Positions 13,561 through 29,705 of a stretch of DNA of 64,000 bases are shown one piece after another. Within the stretch, counting starts at the first letter, position 1, and the number at the start of each line of letters is the position of its first letter. The translations under genes were made by a program, and so were the position numbers. The notes under the pieces are model-generated. The model saw nothing but the letters and a program-made list of their open reading frames with translations, ran no database searches and was not told the DNA's origin. Source of the stretch: Equus caballus (taxonomy: Eukaryota > Chordata > Mammalia > Perissodactyla > Equidae); assembly GCF_041296265.1 (NCBI RefSeq), contig NC_091693.1, forward strand, positions 27,590,001-27,654,000, in the 5' to 3' direction.

Positions 13561-14160
13561 GACATTTTATTTCCCCAATAGTCACCATGACACCTGTCTG
13601 CTGACACCAAACCGCAATCACCTATCTCATCCATACCTAGTGTACAAGATTATGGAAGAGGGTGATAAGTTTAACGGTATCAGAGATTCAATAAGCCACA
13701 TCTAGGACGTGACAAATTCTAATAAGCTTATGAATCATCAACCTCAACAAATAAATAATAATAATTAAAAAGATAAGTTGAAACTATAGATTGAAACTTG
13801 AAACACAGCTACTGACCACCATCAGGATACACTTCAATCCTAATTACAATTAATCTGATTTAAAAACCAGACACATTTTTCAGAAAACTGAGCATTGATA
13901 ATTTATATTTAAAATATTTTTGTGATAGTTATTGGAGTTACAAAGTAGCCCTTACATTTTAAACATGTATTCTCAATGCATTCTTATGCATTGAATTATC
14001 ATGTCTGATTAAATAACCCACTAGTATATGTGAGGGTAGATGAAACAAGAAGAGCCATGAAATGATGAATAATGGTAGACGACTAGGGAAGGGTTCATGT
14101 GGCTTCATAATACAGTGTTTTCCATTTTTGTACACATGTGAAAAGAGTCATGACAAAAGA
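13561..14160. other. Ancient interspersed repeat remnant and unassigned DNA
   Basis: The part from about 13,680 to 13,980 resembles 36,170-36,500: CACATCTAGGA.GTG near the start, TCAACAAATAAAT in the middle and AAGT..CCTTACATTTT-like words at the end. I take it as an old medium-reiteration element of unknown family. No gene is seen. Confidence 0.4.
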
Positions 14161-14164
14161 CAGA

Positions 14165-14517
14165 CTTAACTTAGTCAGTCTGGGGTGCTATAACAAAAGA
14201 CCACAGACTGGGTGGCTTAGAAATTGAGAAATTTATTTCTCACAGTACTGGAGGCTGCAAGTCACAGATCAGGGTGCCAGCATGGCCAGGTCAGCCTTCT
14301 TTGGGGTCACTGACTTCTTGTTGAGTCCTCAACATGGTGGAAGGGCTTGGGTATCTCTCTGGAGCCTCTGTTATAAGGCATGGATCCCATTCATGAGGGT
14401 TCCACTCTCATTACTTAAGCACTTCCAAAAGGCCCCACCTCCTAACATCATCACCTTTGTGGGTGAGGATTTCAACATGTGAATTTGGGGGGAACACATT
14501 CGGACCACAGCAGTGTC
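14165..14517 (-). repeat. Solo LTR of the MaLR (MLT1-like) group, fossil
   Basis: On the minus strand it begins TGCTGTGGTCCGAATGTGTT and ends near TTATAGCACCCCAGACTGAC. It contains the TAGGAGGTGGGGCCTTTTGG and CATGAATGGGATCCATGCC words typical of MLT1-class LTRs. It is a solo LTR with no internal sequence beside it, and its age predates the horse lineage. Confidence 0.8.
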
Positions 14518-14559
14518 ACTGTATCATAACTTTATTTGTTAAGAATGAAATAAAAAAGG

Positions 14560-17110
14560 GCAGGAGGGTACTTCTGGTTTCCAGTCCAACATGTAAGAAG
14601 CTGGAAGTTGCCGATCCATCCTAACAACAAGTAAAAAGATGAACAATCTGGAAAAATAAATAACTCCTCTTAGATTCCTAAAAGAAGTGCAGTCACAGGG
14701 CAAACCACTGTTCCTAGACTGGAGAGACCAACAGGCAAATACAGAGAATCACAACTTACTGAAGAAGAAACCCACAAATGGAAACCATGGTAGGAGCCAG
14801 AGCCAGGGTGGGCAAACCTGAATTGTAATGGACAAATTGCTGGAGGCTCAGTGAGGACAAGTCTGAGGGCTGAAAACTCTGGGGGAACCAGTCACAGTGA
14901 GAGCCCCACACTTTCTCTGAGTTTTACTCCCTAGAGTTCTACCTGGTTGTCACAGTGACTATTGGAGAAAAACCCTGTTGTGCTTTCAGCAGGGGGAAAG
15001 AAAAAGGAACCTTCTTCAAGTATGCCAAAGCCTTCTGTTCTGTACAAAGTCTGCCCCCAGGAGAAACTAAGCAGACCCTAACTTCCTCAGGTTTTATCAG
15101 AGCCTGAGTGACCTGGGACAAGGGAAATATCCAAACTCACGTCAGATCTACTTTATAAAAGACAGAGGAGAAAAAAAACCCAACCAACTCCAGCCCCCTC
15201 TAGCCATGCAGTCCCATCTAAGGCTGAGTGGGGACTGAAAGACACATGTGAAGTACACAGACCAGAAGCACAAACTCACCAAAAGACTGACATCTGTTAT
15301 ATGTCAACTAAAAAGGTTAAAAATAAAAGAAAATGAAACTTTATACTACAAACAAACTTCCTAAGCTTGGAAATATACTCCTAAAGAACTCATAGGTTAA
15401 ACAGAAAACGACAGTTCAAAAAACACGAAAAACAAAAAACTGAGACCCAATCATAGGACAATCTAGCACTTTCCCTCTCCCCACACTTTAACACCACATA
15501 ATGAAAGGATTATCTACAGCAGTTCCTTTTACCCAGTACATCATGCCTAACTACCAAGAAAAAATAAGGCATAATAAAACTTAAAAAAAAAAAAAAAAAA
15601 ACGAAGATACAGAGCAAGCGTCAGAACCAAGCCAGGGCCAGGAGTTTAAAATAATTGTGAATGACATGCCAAGGACGCTACTGGATAAACACAACACACA
15701 AGAACAAATGGGCAATATAAACAGAGAAGAAAATTCTACAACACACCCAAAAGAAATGCTAGGGATCAAAAACTGTAACAGAAAGGAAGAATGCTTTCGA
15801 TGGGCTTCTCAGTAGACTGGACACAGCTAAGAAAAGACTCTGACTTGACGATATCTCAATAGAAACCTCCAAACTGAAAAAAAACAAAGACTGAAAAACA
15901 AAACAGCCACCCAAGAACTGTGGGACAACTACAAATGCTATAAATTATGAGTAACAGGAAGAAGTGAAGAAAGAGATAAAAGAACAGAAGAAATTAAATC
16001 AATAACTAACAGCCTTCCAAACCAGAACGCACTAGACTCCAATGGGTTCACCAGTTTATTCTAATAAACATTTAAGAAAGAAATTATACCAGTTCTTTAC
16101 AATCTCTTTCAGAGGACCGAAGGAGAGGGAATAATTTCCTAACAGGTTCTAAGAAATCAGCATCGCCCTAATACTCACACAAACCAAACAAAGTAAAGGT
16201 CACTTCAGACCAATATCTGTCATAAACATAGATGCAAAAATCCTCACCAGTAAGATACCACTTCACACCTATTAGAATGGCCAAGCTCTGGAAAAATGAC
16301 AGCACCAAATGCCAGTGAGGAGGGGGAACAACAGGAACTCTTACTCATCGCTGGGGAGAATAGTACAGGCACTTTGGAAGATACTTCGGCAGTTTCTTAC
16401 AAAACTAAACATGCTCTTACCATACAATCCAGCAACTGTGTTCCTTGGTATTTACCCAAAGGAGCTGAAAACGTGCCCACACAAAAGCCTGCACACGACT
16501 GTTTACAGCAGCTTTAGTCATAATTGCTAAAACTTGAAAGCAACCAAGAGCTCGTCTTCAGGTGAATGGATATATGGTGGTACATTCAGACAACAGAATA
16601 TTATTCAGTTGTAAAAGAAATGTGCCATCAAGCCATGAAAAGACATGGAGGAACCTTAAGTGCATATCACTAAGTGAAAACAGCCAATCTGAAAAGGCTA
16701 CATACTGTATGATTCCAACCATATGGCATTCTATAGAGACAGTAAAAAGATCGGTGGTTCCCAAGTAACACAGGGGCAAGGGAGAGATGAACAGGCAGAA
16801 TACAGAGGGATTTTAAGGCAGTGAAACTACTCAATGAGATACAATGGTGGATACATTTCATTATAAATTTGTTCAAACTTAGAATGTACACCACCAAGAG
16901 AGAACCCCAATATGAACTACGGACTCTGGGTGACAACAATGTGTCAATGTAGGTTCATCAACTCTAACAAATGTATTACTTTGCTGGGGGATGTGATAAT
17001 GGAGGAGGCCATGCATGTGTGAGGACAGGAGGTATATGGGAAATCTCTACCTTCATCTTAATTTTGCTCTGAACCTAAAACTGTGCTAAAAAAGGGAAGT
17101 GTTTACATTT
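14560..17110 (+). mobile_element. Old L1 (L1M-type) remnant with 5' and 3' portions
   Basis: The start (CTTCTGGTTTCCAGTCCAAC, then AACAAGTAAAAAGATGAACA) matches a mammalian L1M 5' end. Sequence with ORF1 and ORF2 flavour follows at 15,600-16,260. From about 16,250 comes the 3' ORF2 end: TACCACTTCACACCTATTAG, then the AATGGATATATGGTGGTACA region. The middle of ORF2 is missing, so this is an internally deleted copy or two fragments. No long ORF survives. A poly-A run lies at 15,582-15,601. Confidence 0.75.
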
Positions 17111-17159
17111 TAAAAATTAAAAATGTAAATATGAAACAAAGCAAAACAAACAAAACACT

Positions 17160-17290
17160 GGACAGAGAGTTAGGAAGCCTGGGTGTTACTTCCAATCCTG
17201 ATACTAACTAGTTGTGGAAGTCACTTCCCCTCCCTGGGTCCTGATTGACTTCCCTGTGAAAGAAGGCTAAGGGACCTCATGACATCTAAG
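17160..17290 (+). repeat. MIR SINE fragment
   Basis: The MIR core pattern is visible: AGCCTGGGTGTTACTTCCAA, then TAGTTGTGGAAGTCACTTCC and CTTCCCTGTGAAAGAAGG. Confidence 0.6.
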
Positions 17291-17334
17291 GTTTTTTCCT
17301 ATTCCAACTTGTTTGGTTAATATTGTTTTTCTTT

Positions 17335-17530
17335 TTTTGTTTTGCTAGTGGTGAGGAAGATTGGCCCTGAGCTAATATCTGTGGCCAATCTTCCTCTATT
17401 TTGTATGTGGGACACCACCACAGCATAGCTTGATGAGAGGTGTGTAGGTTCACACCTGGGATCTGAACTGGCAAACCCCAGGCTGCTGAAGCAGAGCGCA
17501 AGGACTTAACCACTACGCCACCAGGCCAGT
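17335..17530 (-). repeat. ERE SINE, minus strand
   Basis: GAGGAAGATTGGCCCTGAGC opens it, ACACCACCACAGCATAGCTT is internal and CTTAACCACTACGCC with AGGCCAGTC closes it. Flanking words near 17,318 (aatattgtttttcttt) and 17,531 (ataactgtttctttc) resemble an imperfect target-site duplication. Confidence 0.88.
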
Positions 17531-18385
17531 CATAACTGTTTCTTTCAATTTACACCTACCAATGGCCCTCAGAACCTTTGTAGGATATTGTATATCATAT
17601 CAAATAAAATGGAATAATATGGCTACACATACACATACAAACAAGTATTTTCTATTAAAATCAAGAGTAAAAAAGATTACGAAGTGGTAAGTGTTGCATA
17701 TTTGTTTTTTAAACTGCTTAATTCAGACATGACTGATTTAAACTGCTCATACTTAAAATATACATTTTGATGTTTACAGGCTTGAAGTATTGAAACTAAA
17801 AGTTTCCTTCTGCCCTTTTAAATTTATCCTTCTCACCATATGAAGTAACTCATAATAGGACATGTTCCACCCTTTGTAATGGCTATTTTCAAACATATCA
17901 AAAATGGAAAAGCATTAGGAAATCATTATTTTGTCAATATTTATCCATTTACGGTTGTTCTTGTTTCATCTCTCCCTACACACTAGTGGTTGATCTTATT
18001 TATAATCCCAGACATCGTGTCATTCCACACATAATGCCTTCAAAATGTTTCTACAATGTAAAGGCTCTTATACAACTTCAATAACTTTGACACATAGTCA
18101 AAATATTTAAAACTATGATAAATTGTTGTAAGTGCTGAATTTTGTCAGTTGTAGTCCTTAAAGCAGATTGACTGCAATCTGAATGCAAAATTTATCCTTA
18201 GGCAATTATTACATGTGTCCAGCAAATCTTTTAACCTATATGTACCATTGACCACTTTTTAATTCTTCAGTTCATGAAGCTGGTAACCATTTGTCCACTA
18301 GAATTTGCCACAATCCAGATTTGGCTTGTTGATTCCTCATCCTGTTTGACACAACCACCATGCCACAATATTTCTATACTAGCTA
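17531..18385. other. AT-rich intergenic DNA, nothing recognised
   Basis: No gene, exon or clear repeat family is seen. Confidence 0.4.
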
Positions 18386-19065
18386 TGCTAAACATCTTGA
18401 AACATCAGAGAAACGCAATTAAAGCCACAGTGAGATACTGCTACACATCCACTAAAAGGGCCAAAATTTTAAGAGTAACAGTAGCTACTTAGCAAAAATA
18501 TGGAAGAACTGGAACTCTCATATACTGCTGACAAGAACACAAAAGGGAACAATCATTTTAGATGACAATTTGGTGTTTCTTAAGTTATACATTCACCTAC
18601 ACTCTGACTCAGGTACTGAACTTAAGATATTAACATGAGAAAGGAATCATATCAATATCCAATTTCTGCAGAGTTTTATCTGCAATAGCCCAAACTGGAA
18701 ACAATTAAAACTACCCATACATAAAGAGATACATTGATAGAAAATTCTTTTCAACTACAAAATAAGAATGAACTACTCATATAAGCACTAGTGATGAATT
18801 TCAAAATAAATGTCACATGAGGGTACCCAAGGGAAAAAAAAAGACTAAACACTTTATGATTTCAGTCATATAAAATTCTAGACAATGCAAACTAATCTAT
18901 TGTAATGAAAAGCAAATCAGTGGCTGCCTGGAGAACAGACTGAAGGTCACAAGGTAAATATGGGGGTGATGGAAAGGTTTATCATCATGACTGTATGATG
19001 GTTTCATGGGTTTATATGAATGTCAAAAATTATCAAATGGCACAGGTTAAATATGAATAGTATAC
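18386..19065 (+). repeat. Old L1 3' portion (L1ME-like)
   Basis: Words typical of an L1 3' ORF2 end and UTR occur in order: GAGATACTGCTACACATCC, CAATAGCCCAAACTGGAAAC, GAATGAACTACTCATATAAG, TCATATAAAATTCTAGACAA. The end of the window (63,350-64,000) carries the same segment. Confidence 0.72.
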
Positions 19066-19889
19066 TTCATATCATTTATCTTACTAAAACTTTAACAATA
19101 TGGTTCAAATTAAAAGTCTGGATTTCCTTTAGAAAATCAGGTTTGGTAACCATCCTGACTCCATCGTCTCTCTCCTCATGAGAGAAGCACTTGCCTCAGT
19201 GGCAGCAAAAATAGTTGAGCCACAAAGTCTGTTTCACCTCATTCAACAGGAATACTGGCTGGGTCATAAGACGACATGCAGGACTAAGAGATCTCCCTTC
19301 TCTCGTCCCTTGTTTTCCTGCCTCTGAGGCAATGGCCTTAACTGAACAGCCCAGAGAGCCCACAGGAATCCACAAAACCTTTAGAGTATTTTCTCTGACA
19401 AGGCCCTCACTGACACAAGATACACAGTTCTGGAGATCCTGAGAATTTCTCTAGCTGCTTATCCTTCACAGCCATACTGACTAAACATTGTGGACGACCT
19501 TTAAAGAGAGGCACTATTCTGTGACAGACTCCTGCACTATTAATCCAGTGTTTCTGTAACAATTCTCATTCCCCTGGCCCTTATAGTCTCAAAAACAGTG
19601 ATGTTACCCTACAGATTTCAGGAACTCTGAACCCACAAAATATCACGGCATCCGAGTTACAAATTAGGACCACAGAACCCTGCAGTCTTTCCTTGAAGGC
19701 TTTGAGCAACAATGCAAACGAGGCTAGAGAGGCATTTTCTGCCATCATACTGTACCCCCTAGGCACACAAAGTTTGGGATTCCAACCAAAGCTGTTCATC
19801 CCTTCACTTTAGCAAACCCAGTTAATTTCAAACCATCCCATACAGTAAACAGAACTCCCAAGATTAAAGGTGGCTGAAACAATAAGACC
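19066..19889. other. Intergenic DNA downstream of the KRAB zinc-finger gene
   Basis: No repeat or gene is recognised. The predicted polyadenylation site of the minus-strand gene lies at the upper edge. Confidence 0.4.
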
Positions 19890-19895
19890 TTTATT
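19890..19895 (-). terminator. Candidate polyadenylation signal of the KRAB zinc-finger gene
   Basis: TTTATT on the plus strand reads AATAAA on the minus strand, about 875 bp beyond the stop codon. It would give a 0.9-kb 3' UTR. Other signals are possible. Confidence 0.45.
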
Positions 19896-20467
19896 ATCAG
19901 ACAAACAAGAGCAATGGGAGGCAGACTATTCTCAGGTTGGTTATTTGGAAACTAGAAAATTCCATCACTAGAGTCTCATGAGACCAATAATATCCTGAAA
20001 AATGTAGTCCATCTTTCCAAATCACCAACAGAGTCCTCTAGGCCAAAAGTGGGTAAGGTCTACGCCCTAACTCAGCAGAGGAGAAAAAAATTGGGCAAAG
20101 TATAAATGCTCAGGCTACTCACGAATTGTCCCGCAAGGGGGGGAGAACACTTGTCTTTACGTCCCTGAAGACCCTGAGAAGGATGAATGTTGCCCACTGT
20201 GGGCACCTACCAGGTGGAAGAGGTAAAACGGCCTCTGCTACAGAAGTGGTAGTGACATAAATCTGGCAATGGCCCTGGTCAGGTTAAAAAGTGCAATGCA
20301 GCTCCCACATACCTGGAATTTACATGGACGTTTGGATATATGAGGGTTCAATACAGGTAAACGGCACCTTCCTAAGGGCCCTCCTTCAGTGCTGTTGCAC
20401 TAAACAAGGAAATAGTATATACCCGTACATTTATGGTAGTTCTCTCATTTGAAACTTGCGGCATCCA

Positions 20468-20769
20468 ATGAGGCAACTCCTTCAGCTGAAAGGTTTTTTA
20501 CATTCACTGCACTTATGAGGCTTTTCTCCACTGTGAAGTCTCTGGGGTGTAATGAAGTTAGACTTGGCTTAAACGATTTCCCACATTTGCCACACTCATT
20601 AGGGCCTTTGTCCAATGTGAAGTTATAGTGTTTAGGAGCCTGGTATTGTAGCTAAATTCCCCACATTCAAATACTCATAAAGCCTTTCTCCAGTTTGAAC
20701 ACTCTAGTGATTACTGAAATTGGAGCTGTGGCTAAACAATTTCCCAGATTCACTGCATTCATCAGGCCT
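20468..20769 (-). pseudogene. Decayed C2H2 zinc-finger repeats beyond the stop codon
   Basis: After the TAA at 20,770-20,772 the 84-bp finger periodicity continues for about three and a half more units, starting near 20,763, 20,679, 20,595 and 20,511. It keeps pieces such as ECSESGKLF and EKPHKCSEC. These units have lost cysteines or histidines and hold further stops. They now form the 3' UTR and are the residue of a once longer finger array. Confidence 0.8.
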
Positions 20770-22160
20770 TTATCCAGCATGAACTCTTCGATGTTTAATG
20801 AGACCAGAGCTGTCGCTAAAAGATTTCCCACATTCACTGCACTCATAAGGCCTTTCTCCAGTGTGAACTCTCCTGTGTTTAATAAGGCTGGAGCTTTGAG
20901 TAAACGATTTCCCACATTGACTGCACTCATAGGGCCTTGATCCAGTGTGAACTCTCTGGTGTTTTAAGAGACTGGAGCTGTAAGTAAAGAACTTCCCACA
21001 TTCACTGCATTCATAAGGCCTTTCTCCAGTGTGAACTCTCCGATGCTGAAGAAGCGCAGAGCTTTGGCTAAATGATTTCCCACATTCACTGCATTTATAA
21101 GGCCTTTCTCCACTATGAACCCTACGGTGCTCAATGAGGCTGGAGTTTTGAGTAAAGGATTTTCCACATTCACTGCACTCATAGGGCCTTGATCCAGAGT
21201 GAACTCTCTGGTGTTTAATGAGACTGGAGTGGTAGGTAAAGAATTTCCCACACTCACTACACTCATAAGGCCTTTCTCCAGTGTGAACACTCTGGTGTTG
21301 AAGGAGTGCAGAGCTTTCACTAAAGGTTTTCCCACATTCACTACACTCATATGGCCTTTCTCCAGTGTGAATTCTCCTGTGTTTAATGAGGTTGGATTTG
21401 TTGCTAAACGATTTTCCACATTCATCACACTCGTGAGGCCTTGCTCCTGTATGAACTCTCCGGTGTTGACTGAGGCTAGAGCTTTGCCTAAAGGATTTCC
21501 CACACTCCCCACACTCATAAGGCCTTTCCCCAGTGTGAACTCTCCAATGGTCACTGAAGCTGTAGCTCGTGCTAAAAGATTTCCCACATTCGCTGCACAT
21601 GTAGTTTTTTTCTCTAGTGAGGACTCTCTGGTGCTGAACAAGTGTGTGTTTGCAATCAAAGTCTTTTGTGCGTTCTCCAGAGGTGTACTGAGTGTTTCCC
21701 TTATGAAAGGCTGCCCCACATTCAGTTCTCCTATTTGACTTTTCCCTGGTGTGTGTGGCCTGACACTGGAGAAATCCTGAGCTAGCCACGATGTCCCTCA
21801 CAACCTCCTCACAGGAAAAGGGCTTCCCTGACACACAGAATTTGTAGTCCTTCACAAATGAGGCTCTGCCCATGTTGCTTCTGAAGCACTTCTCTCCAGT
21901 GTGCTGCTTCTGGGGCTGAAGTTTTGCACTGAAATACAACTGTTTCTCACATGCCCCCATCCTGTACAGCTTCTGCCAACAATGTGTTTCCTGGTGCTCA
22001 GTCAAGTGGAAAATGTCTCTCAATTCCGGGCCACACATTTCACAAGGCTGGGCATTCTGGGGAGACACACCTGCCTTGGGAGTCCTGATCCGTGACACTC
22101 CTTGTACAGAAATGCTCTGCTCAGCTGGTGTCTCCTCATCTTCTGCTCCATGCCAACAAT
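20770..22160 (-). CDS. ZNF154: KRAB zinc-finger protein, terminal exon with ten C2H2 fingers (ZNF154-like)
   Basis: This is the last coding exon of a minus-strand gene. The acceptor TTTCTTTCAG ends at 22,161. It joins the KRAB exon in frame and, with exon 1, gives a 1,551-bp CDS (516 residues). An atypical C-x2-C-x12-H-x3-H finger is at about residues 93-113, followed by degenerate finger remnants. Ten standard fingers at 28-residue spacing fill residues 240-514, joined by TGERPYEC-type linkers. The array ends at HAG then TAA, where the usual codon would be GAA (Glu). Fingers 4-6 and 7-9 are near copies. The family binds DNA in the nucleus and recruits TRIM28 to silence chromatin. The finger order ([41 protein letters not shown]) matches human ZNF154 as I remember it. 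ZNF551, ZNF211 and ZNF776 are close alternatives. The class call is firm and the ortholog name moderate. Confidence 0.9.
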
Positions 22161-26478
<4,318 letters not shown>

Positions 26479-26511
26479 CTGAGCCGGCTCCCTCCGCGCG
26501 GCCGCCGCCAT
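26479..26511 (-). CDS. ZNF154: First coding exon of the ZNF154-like gene
   Basis: Thirty-three bases encode MAAAARREPAQ and end at CAG|GTGAGC, a strong donor, in phase 0. The following exon starts GGC AGT GTG in phase 0, so the splice gives ..[11 protein letters not shown]. The MAAA...Q leader is the usual first exon of this gene cluster. The ATG lies in a GCC-rich context inside the CpG island. Reading through the donor gives only low-complexity GC-rich peptide, which supports splicing here. Confidence 0.85.
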
Positions 26512-26842
26512 CAGCCTCGGGGGCGGAGCGGCGCCGGGAGCGGCGGGAGACGAGGCGCCGGGCGCGGCGCTCCCTGGCTCGGGCCTGGCGCGGGGCCCCG
26601 GGCGGCGTCGCCAAGCCTCAGAGCCGCCTGCGCCGCGGGGACGGCGCCTCCTCCCGCGCCTCCTCGTCGTCCCCTCCGCCGTGAGCGGGCGCTTCGGCGC
26701 CTCTTAGCCGCTGAACAAAACCATGAGTAGCTAACATGGCCGCTTTGAGGGAGGCCGGAAGCCCCGCCCCAACGTTATGGGCCACACGCGGGACCTCCGT
26801 TCTAAGCTCTCATTGGTTAGCGACGCTGCCGCTCGACTGCGG

Positions 26843-26861
26843 GCATTCTGGGTAATGTAGT
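26843..26861 (-). promoter_or_regulatory. ZNF143/STAF binding motif upstream of the ZNF154-like gene
   Basis: GCATTCTGGGTAATGTAGT on the plus strand is the reverse of ACTACATTACCCAGAATGC. This matches the ZNF143 consensus ACTACAnnTCCCAGmATGC except at one position. It lies about 330 bp upstream of the ATG, next to the CpG island, where this factor usually marks housekeeping promoters and chromatin loops. Confidence 0.75.
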
Positions 26862-27229
26862 CCCCACACATCCACGGACTTGGAGTAACAGACTTCTTTC
26901 CCCTTTTCCCGCCGCTGGGAGGGGCGTTGGGAAACGGCATTGCCACCTCTTTGAAAGGATCCTAATGTTTGTGCAGGATGCTCTCTGGAGCTCGTTATCC
27001 AACTGTTTGGTGACGTTATTTCACACTCTGTGAAGCTCAGCATACGCCCAGAGGCTAAAAATATTATTTCAGATGCTTCCAAAGGCTACAAACCCAAATA
27101 AAGACATAATTCCATACAGTCATACAGATTCCAGATGTGTCCACTGTTAGTGGAACATTATCTTATGGACATTGTCTTATTTCAGCTCCACTGAATGCAC
27201 TCTGAAGCATTAAAGTCAGTTTGTCAGTT

Positions 27230-27925
27230 TATGTATGTTTGGTCAGAGAGAACCCCAGACTGTGCCGTGTCAAGAAAGATAGAGGAAGGATGTTGGGCCA
27301 CCCTGAAGCAGGAGTGCACACAGAGATCTGAGAAAGAGTCTCTCCTTTACTGAACTTTAGGCAGCCTCCCCTAACCTTTTTTTGACTAGGCCCAGTTCTT
27401 GGTGCTTGTCCCCTGGAGCAAGACTCCTGCTAAGTTGGTTTAGTGAGAATCTCCCATCCTCAGCATCTGATCGCCACTGATACCTCATCAGATTTCCTCA
27501 TCCATCAGCATCACACAGGTACTATCTAATCACACTGACCTCCTTCAGCAAGAACCTTTTAGGTCAGTTTAGGATGAGTTTCCCTGCTCTCTTAGTAATT
27601 TTCCATGCACTCGCCCCCACCCTCCTTAGCTATAAATCCCAACTGTTAAAAAAAGTTTGGAGTTGAGTCCAATATCTCTCCCCTACTGTGAAACCCCGTT
27701 GTCTCTACACCAATCATAATGGTCCTGAGTAAAAGTCTGCCTTAGTGGGAGGTTTTTCATTGCTTTTTTTTTTTAAGATTGTCACCTGAGCTAACATCCA
27801 TGCCCAGGGTCTGAACCGGTGAAACCCCGGGCCAGGGAAGCGGAGCACATGAACTTAACCACTTGGCCACGGGGCTCCCCATGCCTTACTGTTTAACAAG
27901 TGTCTTAATAATTTTTCTTTAGCAG
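27230..27925 (+). repeat. Solo LTR, class I ERV type, with an ERE inserted (fossil)
   Basis: Words typical of class I LTRs occur in order: CCTTAGCTATAAATCCCAAC, GAGTTGAGTCCAATATCTCT, CTGTGAAACCCCGTTGTCTC, AGTAAAAGTCTGCCTTA. The 3' end (TTTAACAAGTGTCTTAATAA) resumes after the SINE at 27,764-27,880. The family is not assigned. Confidence 0.6.
27764..27880 (-). repeat. ERE SINE, minus strand, internally shortened
   Basis: Poly-T and GTCACCTGAGCTAACATCC pass directly to GGTCTGAACCGGTGAAACC and CTTAACCACTTGGCC, so the centre is missing. The LTR words TGCCTTAGTG (left) and TGCCTTACTG (right) look like its target-site duplication. Confidence 0.8.
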
Positions 27926-29170
27926 ATCTGTCTGTGGTTACCAAAGAAAACCTCTCTCCTATCTGTATAATCAATTATTCTGTCCCATTCATTGAGCAAA
28001 ACTTTGATCCATTTAATATCTCTTATTTGATATCCTGACATACATTCAGTTCCTTTTAGGAGTCTAACATCAGCCTCAAAAAGAGAACAAAGAGAAAAAT
28101 GTTATTTTGGTACAGTACGACAGTGGCACTGCTCAAAGTTGGAGCAGGTATGCAATGGATGCTCTCAATCTGGAGATACTGGGAGTATCTTAAATTCATG
28201 ATTTCATTGCTGAGAAGTGATTATCATTTCTCTTGGGATGCAGGAACTGTTTTGCATGAAGAATTTATGTTATCTCAGAAAAACATTGTCAAATGCAAAT
28301 TACAGAAAGCTACTAGCAATGTCTATGTAGTGATTCAAAGGTGTTGACAGAAATAGCTCTGGTGAAACATCAGTGGAAGGTGAAAAAAAGTAAGACCTCC
28401 GAGAAGTTGTAGCAGTGATGTCTGTGAAGACAGAGAATTAAGTTGAGAACATGACTAGAAGGGTCTCTCAAAGTTTTGTCTCCCAAATGAGATTCTTCTT
28501 CATTCTTGAAAAATTTGTGCAATACCAACATGGAAGGAGAGTTAAAGGGGACATTTAGCGTAGCCAGAATTGTAAAAATATACAGGGGAGCTGAGATGTC
28601 GTGTTTGTTCCCTGGTCTCACTAATGATCAATGAGCAAATATTTGGTTTTAGGACTTACTGTGGGTGTATGGGAGACATTGGGTCATATGAGAGACAAAG
28701 ACCCCTGCACCCATGGGACTTACCCGGTATTCATGGAAGAAAGACCGGAAACAGAAAAGAATGAATACTCAGGTCTACAGTATGTTAGAATGTGGCAGAC
28801 AGAGTGGAAGAAGAGGGCGAGAGTCCTGAGAGGGGAGTAGGGAATGTAACATTATACCGCACAGTAAGGGGGCTCCCTAATAAGAGGAGAAAACTCTTGA
28901 AGTTGGTGAGGGATGAACGACGTGGGTATTTTTGCAATAAGTTCTGGGCAGAAGAAGCAGGTGACTGGGTTGGTCAGTGGGTAGAGCCTTCACAGGTCTC
29001 CTCAGCAGTGGAGAGCCTGGGCCACTAGCCCAGTCAGCCATTCCTCTGCTTTGCTCACTGCAGACACGCTCAGGGCATTTGGGTGAGAAACCTTAGCTCT
29101 GCCTCTCAGAGCCTGCGAATCTCCCCTGTGGTGGACTGGGGCCTGAGCCCAGGCAGCCTCACCTGTCCTA
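27926..29170. other. Intergenic DNA, no gene recognised
   Basis: Short open frames such as those near 28,099-28,347 and 28,631-28,840 have no domain I recognise. Confidence 0.4.
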
Positions 29171-29174
29171 GAAC

Positions 29175-29350
29175 CCTGATTTTCAGAGTTTGAGCCCTGG
29201 ATCTTCACCATCGGTGTCACCTGATGACTCAGGAGAAATGCACATTCTCAATCCTGAACCCAGACGTCTGTGGATCAGGCCCAAGAATCTGTGTTTTAAC
29301 AAGCTTCCAAGAGATTGGGATACATGTTTAGTAAATTTCCATTCTTCTGC
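29175..29350 (-). repeat. MER5-like (hAT-Charlie) DNA transposon remnant
   Basis: It contains GGTGTCACCTGATGACTCAG, GGATCAGGCCCAAGAATCTG and TGTTTTAACAAGCTTCCAAG, in the order expected for a nonautonomous hAT element of the MER5 group. It is old, with no coding capacity. Confidence 0.6.
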
Positions 29351-29418
29351 TGTGTATTCTGTGGAAACATGTACTTGCATTTCTTGCAATTAGCCGTTCT
29401 GTCTAAATCAGTACAATT

Positions 29419-29691
29419 GGGGCCAGGCCAGTGGCATAATGGTTAAGTTCGCACACTCTGCTTCAGCGGCCAGGGTTCAATGGTTCGGATCCTGGGCGCA
29501 GACCTACACACCGCCTGTCAAGCCATCCCTAACAGAACTGGGAGAACTTATAACTAGGATATACAAGTATGTACAGGGGCTTTGAGGAGAAAATCAAAAG
29601 AGGAAGATTGGCAACAGATATTAGCTCAGGGCCAATCTTCCTCACAAAAAAAAGAAGCAGCAGCAAAATATCTTAAAAATAAATAAATAAA
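29419..29691 (+). repeat. ERE SINE, plus strand
   Basis: GGGGCCAGGCCAGTGGCATA begins the tRNA-like head. GGTTCGGATCCTGGGCGCAG and ATTAGCTCAGGGCCAATC follow, then an A-rich tail with AAATAAATAAATAAAT. Confidence 0.92.
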
Positions 29692-29705
29692 TCTGTAGGA
29701 TTTTT

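Noticed and set aside
20667-21738. Long open frames overlapping the zinc-finger exon in other frames and on the plus strand (e.g. 20,964-21,719 minus; 21,199-21,738 plus).
   Set aside because: They are shadow frames of the 84-bp finger repeat and show the same period with no domain of their own.
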